NCBI GenBank assembly: GCA_045595285.1
Contig: JAZOAC010000107.1
Span: forward strand, 1-12,160
Reading direction: 5' to 3'
From: UBA1731 sp045595285
GTDB lineage: Bacteria > Verrucomicrobiota > Kiritimatiellia > RFP12 > UBA1067
DNA: 12,160 nucleotides
Below are positions 7,284-11,717 of the stretch, one piece after another; position 1 is the first letter of the stretch; each line of letters opens with the position of its first letter. The notes beneath the pieces were generated by a model, which saw only the letters and a program-made list of their open reading frames with translations, was not told the origin of the DNA and searched no databases. A program made the translations under genes and the position numbers.

Positions 7284-8726
7284 ATGAAGAGCATTTTTAT
7301 GGCCATGGCAGTAGCATTGGTTGTTGCAGGTGGTACATCTGCGGCGACGAAGGTGGCGTTCTTCTTCGATACGGAGGATTATACGTGCGACAGGTCGAAT
7401 GATGCGATCCGTGACATCGCCAATATCCTGAAGTCCGAAGGGGTGAAGGGCAACTTCAACGTCGCCGGATATCTCGGCGCGAGGATAGTGGAGCTTGGCC
7501 GCCATGATGTGATCGAGGCTCTTCGCCACCATGTGCTCGGCACGCAGACCCTCTATCATTCCCGGCATCCCGACATTGCGGAAATGGGCGACAACCCAAG
7601 CTATGAACGCGCTTACCGTGATACGATGTCCGCAGAGGCGCGCGGCGTCGGAATGCTGGAGGCGGCGTTCGGCGAGGGGCGCATAGTGTTCGCCTGTCCT
7701 CCGGGGAACAGCGTGTCCGCTGTTGCGATGGACGTATATTCCGACCTCGGGATACCGGTCAATGCCGCCACCGGATTTACGGGCGGAACCGCCAGAAAAG
7801 GGCCGTATGGTGACGGAATGCTTGTCCGTGACGGTTGCGAGGTGTCGGGACTGTGGTACTTCAACCAGTATCATCCTCCGTACTACAGATCGTTTACGCT
7901 TGAAAGCTTCATGCCGCGCAACGGTTCGGCGTGTCCTGATTTCAAGAAATGGTTCGATGGCATGGCGGAGTACGACTATGTCGGACTGTACATGCATCCG
8001 CACATGGCCTTGAAGAAGAAGCATTGGGATGGAGTGAACTATCGTCATGGAAACAACTGCGAATGGCGCAAATGGAAGCAGGTGGAGGACCGTGATCCTG
8101 CCGATACTGCAGTCTATTACGAACGGTTTAAGGCTTTCATCCAGGCGGTGAAGGCGGATCCTCGTTTTGAGATCACTGATGTTGCAGAGATGATATCCTC
8201 GTTCAAGCCCCGGCGTATTATTGCCTCCGCCGATATTCCGGCAATCCGCGCTGCGTTGATGAAGGATTTCAACACCATCCGCACACCGGCTTCGTGGTGC
8301 GTGGCCGATGCGTTTCAGGCCGCCGTGCGTATTCTCCGTGGGGAGAGGGAGTATTATCCGTCAAAGGTGAAGGTGTTCGGTTTTCTTGAGCGTCCGCGTG
8401 GCGTGAAGTCTGAAACGTCGGTCTCCGCCGCAGACCTCAAGGCGGCGGCAGGCAAAATTGATCTTTCCACGTTCCTTCCGCCTGAAATAAATGTTGGCGG
8501 CAGGATGATTGGTCCTGCGGACTTCCTGTTTGCGGCGCTCGAGGTGATTGAGACGGGTTCGGCATCCGTGAAGGTGGTTCCGCGTGAACAACTGGGCTCG
8601 TTCAAGGAGGTTCCGACGATTGAGTTCATGAACATCTCAAATTCCTGGGTGCATACGAAAGAGTTCAAGGATCAATATCTTTCCGAACGCCTGCGGCTTC
8701 AGCTCTGGACGCTCCGCATCGAATGA
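7284..8726 (+). CDS. Secreted polysaccharide deacetylase-like protein (NodB fold) with extra C-terminal domain
   Basis: The product is 480 residues from ATG 7284. That start has a GAGGGA ribosome binding site at 7270-7275 and a signal peptide (cleavage near T-S-A-A). An in-frame ATG at 7260 overlaps the previous gene and would place extra residues before the signal. The NodB-like domain (about 22-265) begins A-F-F-F-D29-T-E-D32, which matches the catalytic/metal Asp motif. It continues with Y-H92-S-R-H95-P, matching the H-x3-H motif, and ends with Y-M-H238-P-H240. Residues ~280-480 are a separate region with two loosely similar pieces (around P359 and P411, Y-P-S-K-V-K-V and I-G-P-A-D-F), which resemble the repeat domains following some deacetylases. 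I do not recognise it firmly. Metal-dependent removal of N- or O-acyl groups from a polysaccharide is the likely role. It lies 11 bases after the GH28 fusion gene, so it is probably co-transcribed. Confidence 0.78.
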   Translation: MKSIFMAMAVALVVAGGTSAATKVAFFFDTEDYTCDRSNDAIRDIANILKSEGVKGNFNVAGYLGARIVELGRHDVIEALRHHVLGTQTLYHSRHPDIAEMGDNPSYERAYRDTMSAEARGVGMLEAAFGEGRIVFACPPGNSVSAVAMDVYSDLGIPVNAATGFTGGTARKGPYGDGMLVRDGCEVSGLWYFNQYHPPYYRSFTLESFMPRNGSACPDFKKWFDGMAEYDYVGLYMHPHMALKKKHWDGVNYRHGNNCEWRKWKQVEDRDPADTAVYYERFKAFIQAVKADPRFEITDVAEMISSFKPRRIIASADIPAIRAALMKDFNTIRTPASWCVADAFQAAVRILRGEREYYPSKVKVFGFLERPRGVKSETSVSAADLKAAAGKIDLSTFLPPEINVGGRMIGPADFLFAALEVIETGSASVKVVPREQLGSFKEVPTIEFMNISNSWVHTKEFKDQYLSERLRLQLWTLRIE

Positions 8727-8751
8727 TTGAGGAAAATCAGGGGACAGCTTT

Positions 8752-8762
8752 TATGATATAAT
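8752..8762 (+). promoter_or_regulatory. Extended -10 promoter for the acyltransferase gene
   Basis: A perfect TATAAT (8757-8762) has the TGn extension immediately upstream (TGA, 8754-8756). No TTGACA-like hexamer lies about 17 bases upstream. It falls in the short gap after the deacetylase gene and about 50 bases before ATG 8814, so the acyltransferase can be expressed independently of the upstream operon. Confidence 0.55.
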
Positions 8763-8774
8763 CAAAAATCTAAG

Positions 8775-8802
8775 AAAGGAGTCCGTCTTGAACGGAATGT
8801 AA
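8775..8802 (+). promoter_or_regulatory. Leader with strong Shine-Dalgarno, small hairpin and five-codon ORF
   Basis: A strong AAAGGAG (8775-8781) lies 32 bases before ATG 8814, too far to serve it. Six bases after it is TTG 8788, which opens the tiny ORF TTG-AAC-GGA-ATG-TAA ending at 8802. TCCGT (8782-8786) and ACGGA (8792-8796) can pair across a five-base loop, next to the ribosome binding site. This could be a leader peptide or simply a chance arrangement. Confidence 0.22.
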
Positions 8803-8813
8803 GAAAACAGACC

Positions 8814-9935
8814 ATGAAAGAACGTTTGTACTCTCTTGATTTGTTGCGCGGATTGGATATGATGCTGCTTGTTGTTGTTGGGCCGCTCGTGAGGGCCGCA
8901 AACAGCGTCTGGACGCTGCCGGTGCCGGTCATGAGGCAGTTCAGCCACGGATGGGAGTGTTTCACACTGTGGGATATCATAATGCCGCTTTTCATTTTCA
9001 TGTGCGGGGCGGCGGTTCCATTTGCCCTGCACAAACGGATTGAAAAAGGCAGACCCAAGCCGGGCTTTTGGCGGCATGTGCTGGGGAGGGTGGCGTTATT
9101 GTGGATTCTCGGCATGATAGTTCAGGGGCGGCTGCTGACCTTTGACTGGGGCTTGATGTCGCCATACTCCAATACATTGCAGTCTATAGCGGTCGGTTAT
9201 TTGGCAACCGCCTGCCTGATGCTGATGCCGTCCAAGGCGTTTCGCATCGCCGCTCCGATTGCACTGGCGTTGACGTATACGGTATTTCTCGCATGCGGTG
9301 ATTATACGGAATTCGGCAATTTCGCATTCAAGAGCGACTTTGCGATTCTCTCCGCGATTCTGCCGGCCGATAATCCGTTCGTGGCCAAGCCCAGCCATTA
9401 TACATGGTTTTCCACCTCGTTCATGTTTGCCGCCATGACGATGGTCGGTTACCATGCCGCCGAAATTATCCGCGGCGCCGAAGCCATGAAAACCAAGGCA
9501 ATCAAACTGTTTGTCTTTGGAGGGGTGATGGAAATCGCCGGTTGGGTGGTTTCACCGTGGATACCGGTCATTAAACCGATTTACACGTTGTCGTTCTCCG
9601 CCCAGGCGATGGGCTGGTGCGTGATTTCGCTGGCGGTTCTGTACGTCATTGCCGATATTCTTAAATTCCGCCGTGGCATGGAAGTTGTTGTTCTTTTCGG
9701 CCAGTTTGCGCTTGCCGCATATATGTGCGGCGGCTCGTTTTTCCGTCCTGTGCTGGATGCGCTTGCAGGCATTCTCACTCAAGGCTTTCCGCACCTGTTA
9801 GGCGGCAATACCGCCATGCCGGTGGTGAAGTCGGTGGCCGTGGCCGTGGAATTGACCGTTTTGCTGGCGCTTTACCGCAAGCTCAAATCAGCCGGGAGTC
9901 GCAGATGCGCCATTTGTGAAAAAGTACATCTTTGA
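8814..9935 (+). CDS. Polytopic membrane acyltransferase, DUF5009 / heparan-alpha-glucosaminide N-acetyltransferase-like
   Basis: The product is 373 residues with about ten hydrophobic segments, including 12-27, 52-72, 88-105, 120-160, 195-215, 228-247, 260-285, 293-312 and 338-357. The N-terminus Y-S-L-D-L-L-R-G-L-D-M is the hallmark of the COG4299/DUF5009 family. It is followed by F-S-H45-G-W and W-D54-I-I-M-P-L-F-I-F, where the family carries the conserved His thought to accept the acetyl group in HGSNAT. Such proteins transfer acetyl from cytoplasmic acetyl-CoA to a sugar across the membrane; the substrate here is unknown. The ribosome binding site before ATG 8814 is weak (A-rich). The last ~12 residues (S-R-R-C-A-I-C-E...) are hydrophilic and overlap an opposite-strand remnant, so the native C-terminus may have been altered. 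It follows the polysaccharide operon but has its own promoter. Confidence 0.85.
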   Translation: MKERLYSLDLLRGLDMMLLVVVGPLVRAANSVWTLPVPVMRQFSHGWECFTLWDIIMPLFIFMCGAAVPFALHKRIEKGRPKPGFWRHVLGRVALLWILGMIVQGRLLTFDWGLMSPYSNTLQSIAVGYLATACLMLMPSKAFRIAAPIALALTYTVFLACGDYTEFGNFAFKSDFAILSAILPADNPFVAKPSHYTWFSTSFMFAAMTMVGYHAAEIIRGAEAMKTKAIKLFVFGGVMEIAGWVVSPWIPVIKPIYTLSFSAQAMGWCVISLAVLYVIADILKFRRGMEVVVLFGQFALAAYMCGGSFFRPVLDALAGILTQGFPHLLGGNTAMPVVKSVAVAVELTVLLALYRKLKSAGSRRCAICEKVHL

Positions 9936-10183
9936 CGGCGATTGCAGAGTTCCTTTATTTTATTGGCTGCAACCATATCGCCATAGTTTTCAAGTTTCTC
10001 TGCGACCTGTTTCAAACGGTTTGCGTTTTGAGGCTTGAAATCATCGGTCATATTCCCCAAACACAGCGATAGTCGTCGTATGTGTTCAGAAATGAAAAGG
10101 TCACCGGTCGCCGTATAAGTAATAAAATGAGTTTTCGCGTCTACTATTATCGGTACAAAAATGGTATAATAATGGCGTTTCAA
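9872..10183 (-). pseudogene. Minus-strand gene remnant of unknown function
   Basis: A minus-strand frame stays open for 103 codons. Its middle reads like a real protein: D-A-K-T-H-F-I-T-Y-T, then an amphipathic helical stretch Q-N-A-N-R-L-K-Q-V-A-E-K-L-E-N-Y-G-D with A-N-K-I-K-E-L-C. I do not recognise the family. No good start exists at the 5' end: TTG 10183 lies inside the promoter region of the plus-strand genes. Its 3' end runs about 64 bases into the acyltransferase gene. An internal ATG at 10051 has GGGGA upstream and would give a 59-residue product. The simplest reading is the 3' fragment of a gene cut at its 5' end when the nucleotidyltransferase/TA-like segment arrived. It could also be a chance open frame. 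Confidence 0.33.
10162..10170 (+). promoter_or_regulatory. Extended -10 promoter for the nucleotidyltransferase remnant and DUF4160-DUF2442 pair
   Basis: TGG followed by a perfect TATAAT (10165-10170) gives an extended -10 element with no clear -35. Transcription would start near 10177, about 20 bases before ATG 10199. AAGGA at 10182-10186 may serve as the ribosome binding site for ATG 10199 or 10205. Confidence 0.6.
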
Positions 10184-10198
10184 GGATGAATTACTAGT

Positions 10199-10315
10199 AT
10201 GTGCATGTTAGATGAGATACGTGCGAAGCGTGATGAGATATACGCTATTGCAAGGGCGCACAAAGCCGAAAAGCTTTGGGTGTTCGGTTCGTGTGCACAG
10301 AAAGGAGACTTTTAA
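10199..10315 (+). pseudogene. Truncated MNT-type nucleotidyltransferase (N-terminal 38 residues)
   Basis: The frame from ATG 10199 (or ATG 10205) encodes a 38-residue peptide. Its second half, A-E-K-L-W-V-F-G-S-C-A-Q-K-G-D, matches the Pol-beta-type nucleotidyltransferase signature (V-F-G-S-x-A-R-G-D) at residues 24-37, preceded by the usual N-terminal helix. The frame then hits TAA at 10313, before the D-x-D metal-binding pair that should follow, so the protein cannot be catalytic. MNT-type proteins are usually the antitoxin partner of HEPN proteins, and none is present here. The stop overlaps the next start (TAATG), so this stub now acts as the translated leader of the downstream pair. Its promoter and start look intact. 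Confidence 0.72.
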
Positions 10316-10581
10316 TGGGTGAATTATCTCGAATTGGTGCATTGATTATTTATATGCGTTTTTATGACACGAGGCAACATCATAAACCTCATGTTCATGT
10401 GAAATACAACGATAGTGAGGCTGTGGTGGCTCTTGATGGCGAGATGTTGTCAGGAAGTTTGCCGGCAAGGCAACAGCGGATACTTGATGGTTGGATGGCG
10501 TTGCATGAGGAAGAGGCTTATGCGGCATGGAATCTTGCTGTCCAAGGAAAGCCTTTCGAGAAAATAGTTTCGGGTATTTAA
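10315..10581 (+). CDS. DUF4160 domain protein, likely one half of a toxin-antitoxin-like pair
   Basis: The product is 88 residues from ATG 10315, with AAAGGAG at 10301-10307 at good spacing; an in-frame TTG at 10276 lies inside the nucleotidyltransferase stub and is less likely. The N-terminus has Y-M-R-F-Y-D followed by H22-H-K-P-H26-V-H28-V, the histidine-rich hallmark of DUF4160, then a strand with E/D residues and a C-terminal helical part ending A-A-W-N-L-A-x-x-G. DUF4160 genes are commonly paired with DUF2442 genes, as here, and the pair is predicted to be a type II toxin-antitoxin module; which member would be toxic is not settled. The histidines might bind metal or nucleic acid, which is inference. 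Base composition is visibly more AT-rich than in the polysaccharide operon. Confidence 0.86.
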   Translation: MGELSRIGALIIYMRFYDTRQHHKPHVHVKYNDSEAVVALDGEMLSGSLPARQQRILDGWMALHEEEAYAAWNLAVQGKPFEKIVSGI

Positions 10582-10597
10582 GTCAAGGGGGATTTTT

Positions 10598-10885
10598 ATG
10601 ATAGTGCGCGATGGAATATGTTATGCTGAGAATCAAGAGCCGGTGTTGAAGATTACCGGGTTTGAAAATTGTGGTAATCACCAAATGCGAGTCGTGTTTA
10701 ATAATGGAGCGGCGCGTATTTTTGACGGACGTTCGCTTTTGCAAGGGAAAGCGTTCGCACCATTGTCAGATGCGATGGTATTTGCAGATTGCAAGCTTGA
10801 TTATGAAACGTTGACATGGCTTGACGGTGAATTGGATGTCGCTCCCGAATTTGTTTATGAGAACAGTTTCGCTTGTGAGCAGTAG
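10598..10885 (+). CDS. DUF2442 domain protein, partner of the DUF4160 gene
   Basis: The product is 95 residues from ATG 10598, with a GGGGG tract (10587-10591) as ribosome binding site and a 16-base gap after the DUF4160 gene. The core reads V-x-F-N-N-G-x-x-R-x-F-D-G, then F-A-P-L-S-D, then the family's C-terminal signature T-L-T-W-L-D-G-E-L-D-V-A-P-E-F-V-Y. DUF2442 (NE0471 N-terminal-like) proteins are small, often DNA-binding or partner proteins of DUF4160. The shared promoter at 10165, the overlap upstream and the tight spacing support co-expression as a two-gene module. No gene is confidently present in the ~830 bases that follow. Confidence 0.86.
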   Translation: MIVRDGICYAENQEPVLKITGFENCGNHQMRVVFNNGAARIFDGRSLLQGKAFAPLSDAMVFADCKLDYETLTWLDGELDVAPEFVYENSFACEQ

Positions 10886-10971
10886 TTTGAAAGTGATGGT
10901 GTATTATGGATTTTTCACATCAGTAACTAAAAAAATGAAAGGAAGAAAAGATAACTGATTGAAACGATATA

Positions 10972-10997
10972 CCGGTCGCAGTACCTATAGTGGCCGG
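10972..10997 (+). terminator. Possible weak terminator hairpin after the DUF2442 gene
   Basis: CCGGTCGC (10972-10979) can pair with GTGGCCGG (10990-10997) including two G.T pairs, with a ten-base loop. It is followed by a pyrimidine stretch, CTTCTCC, rather than a true T run, so intrinsic termination would be weak. It is the only stem-loop close to the end of the TA-like pair. Confidence 0.3.
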
Positions 10998-11005
10998 CTT
11001 CTCCA

Positions 11006-11090
11006 CTTGGTTAGTTGTTAGGAGTCAGGGGTCAGGAGTTAGGGGGTAGAAAACTCTAAACTCTAAACCTAAAATTCTAAACTAACCAAG
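11006..11090. repeat. 11-bp inverted repeat flanking imperfect heptamer repeats
   Basis: CTTGGTTAGTT (11006-11016) and AACTAACCAAG (11080-11090) are perfect inverted repeats. The left half inside them is built of degenerate 7-mers (GGAGTCA, GGGGTCA, GGAGTTA, GGGGGTA at 11021-11048). The right half holds CTAAACT-type 7-mers (11055-11081). The purine-rich and C-T-A-A-rich halves can partly pair with each other, so the whole could form one long imperfect hairpin. It resembles short tandemly repeated repetitive (STRR-type) intergenic sequences of other bacteria; the likeness is by eye. Confidence 0.6.
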
Positions 11091-11202
11091 GAAAATAAGG
11101 GGATATGCCCTTCAATAAGACGAGATAAGTTAAAAAGAGTGGGTGGACATTTGGTTAATTGAATGATTTCTGTTGATTCTTGAAGGGACAGACCCTCCAA
11201 AA

Positions 11203-11227
11203 TGCAACGCGCAAGCTGCGCGTTGTA
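11203..11227. repeat. Near-perfect palindromic hairpin with three-base loop
   Basis: CAACGCGCA (11205-11213) pairs perfectly with TGCGCGTTG (11217-11225) across the loop AGC, and the stem extends by one G.T and one T-A pair. There is no T run after it on the plus strand and only a short one on the minus strand. Nineteen bases upstream is AGGGACAGACCCT (11184-11196), a small stem of the type often seen in REP-like intergenic repeats. Function is unknown. Confidence 0.55.
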
Positions 11228-11304
11228 CGGGTGGGGTTAAGATAAATGGATGGGATAAGATTTCGTCCGCTCCGTAATCTTGAGAATCAGTCCAAATCAT
11301 ATTC

Positions 11305-11586
11305 TCATTGATTCACCGTCTCATCAGAAGCGAGAGAATTGTTCCGAACAGAATTCTCATCACCCATCACCCATCTCTCCCTCCGGCGGCGGATTGACCG
11401 GTTTGGGCGGCGAAAAGTCGCCGCGCCATTGATGCTGATTTCTGGCTCATGATTAGTTTCTCCTGTCGGCGCGGGCTGAATGCCTTCGACAGGAAACGCC
11501 CCATCTCGCGCTGACGAAATCCGGGTACAAAAAAGGCGCGTCGTTTCCGACGCGCCTGAGGCTTGGTTTGGGGGTTGTTCTTTCAT
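11305..11586 (-). CDS. Doubtful minus-strand small ORF (93 codons) overlapping several hairpins
   Basis: ATG 11586 on the minus strand has AAGGA (plus 11594-11598) seven bases upstream, a sound ribosome binding site. The product begins M-K-E-Q-P-P-N-Q-A-S and is hydrophilic, rich in R, S, E and P, with an arginine run (S-I-R-R-R-R-E-R-W) near residue 70. I recognise no family. The first ~20 codons contain a complete intrinsic terminator, and further inverted repeats run through the rest. The frame may therefore be only a leader peptide whose reading leads into the terminator, or not coding at all. There is no clear minus-strand promoter; the region upstream carries the plus-strand rhuM promoter. 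Confidence 0.25.
   Translation of the reverse strand: MKEQPPNQASGASETTRLFCTRISSARDGAFPVEGIQPAPTGETNHEPEISINGAATFRRPNRSIRRRRERWVMGDENSVRNNSLASDETVNQ
11367..11450 (-). CDS. Possible 27-residue small protein with strong ribosome binding site
   Basis: On the minus strand, ATG 11450 is preceded by ACAGGAG at a nine-base spacing. The ORF runs 27 codons to TGA, giving M-S-Q-K-S-A-S-M-A-R-R-L-F-A-A-Q-T-G and a Gly/Ala-rich end. It is in a different frame from the overlapping 93-codon ORF and contains the GCGGCGA/TCGCCGC hairpin. The peptide is basic and not membrane-like. I recognise no family, and the strong Shine-Dalgarno is the main support. Confidence 0.2.
   Translation of the reverse strand: MSQKSASMARRLFAAQTGQSAAGGRDG
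11529..11556 (-). terminator. Intrinsic terminator on the minus strand
   Basis: GGCGCGTCG (11535-11543) and CGACGCGCC (11548-11556) form a perfect GC-rich nine-bp stem with a four-base loop. The plus strand has six A residues directly upstream (11529-11534), so on the minus strand the hairpin is followed by six T residues. This is a textbook Rho-independent terminator for leftward transcription. It lies inside the possible minus-strand ORF starting at 11586, not after any clear gene, so it looks like an attenuator or the end of a short RNA. Confidence 0.72.
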
Positions 11587-11593
11587 GGATTTT

Positions 11594-11640
11594 TCCTTGT
11601 GTGTTTTTTAGAAAACCCTACCGACACTTGCTGGGTAGGG
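11594..11640 (-). promoter_or_regulatory. Hairpin with possible H-type pseudoknot upstream of a minus-strand Shine-Dalgarno
   Basis: Read on the minus strand, CCCTACC pairs perfectly with GGTAGGG (plus 11634-11640 and 11616-11622) across an 11-base loop. That loop contains GTGT (plus 11624-11627), which could pair with ACAC in the A-rich tail (plus 11599-11604), immediately before AAGGA of ATG 11586. The order stem, loop, A-rich tail, then ribosome binding site resembles small pseudoknot riboswitches in outline, but I see no conserved bases of a known class. Alternatively it is a weak leftward terminator, since TTTT follows the stem. Confidence 0.25.
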
Positions 11641-11673
11641 TGGAGTGAAAAGCGCGAAAAATGCTGTGGGATT

Positions 11674-11682
11674 TGGTATAAT
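11674..11682 (+). promoter_or_regulatory. Extended -10 promoter for the rhuM-family gene
   Basis: TGG followed by a perfect TATAAT (11677-11682) gives an extended -10 element, again without a -35 match at the usual distance. The expected start near 11689 leaves a leader of about 30 bases that contains AAGGGATG twice in tandem (11693-11700 and 11702-11709). The second copy, with the following GGG, serves as ribosome binding site for ATG 11718. Confidence 0.62.
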
Positions 11683-11717
11683 TTTCGTCATCAAGGGATG
11701 TAAGGGATGGGGTTGTT

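Larger units (their letters stand above)
10886..11717. other. Gene-poor structured intergenic region
   Basis: About 830 bases between the DUF2442 and rhuM genes hold no convincing large gene. From left to right I see an 8-bp stem (10972-10997), an inverted repeat enclosing heptamers (11006-11090), a short GGGACAGACCC motif (11185-11195), a perfect palindromic stem (11205-11225), further short inverted repeats (TGAGAAT at 11281-11287 with ATTCTCA at 11301-11307; GAGAATT at 11334-11340 with AATTCTC at 11352-11358; GCGGCGA at 11407-11413 with TCGCCGC at 11418-11424; TCCTGTCG at 11461-11468 with CGACAGGA at 11487-11494), a minus-strand terminator and a hairpin near 11616-11640. The density of pairing suggests a structured RNA or a decayed mobile element. 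Confidence 0.5.

Noticed and set aside
7251..8048. 265-codon open frame on the minus strand
   Set aside because: It is antisense to the deacetylase-like gene, has no sensible ribosome binding site and no family resemblance.
10276..10314. Upstream TTG start for the DUF4160 gene
   Set aside because: It overlaps the nucleotidyltransferase stub in another frame, and the ribosome binding site AAAGGAG points to ATG 10315.
11006..11090. attC recombination site of an integron
   Set aside because: The inverted repeat contains GTTAGTT and AACTAAC but does not fit the GTTRRRY / RYYYAAC consensus, and the internal heptamers are not attC-like.
11006..11380. CRISPR array
   Set aside because: The repeats are only seven bases, degenerate and contiguous, without regular spacers or cas genes.
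11594..11640. Known preQ1-type riboswitch on the minus strand
   Set aside because: The stem, loop and A-rich tail order is similar, but the conserved loop and tail bases of preQ1-I are absent and the following ORF is not a queuosine gene.
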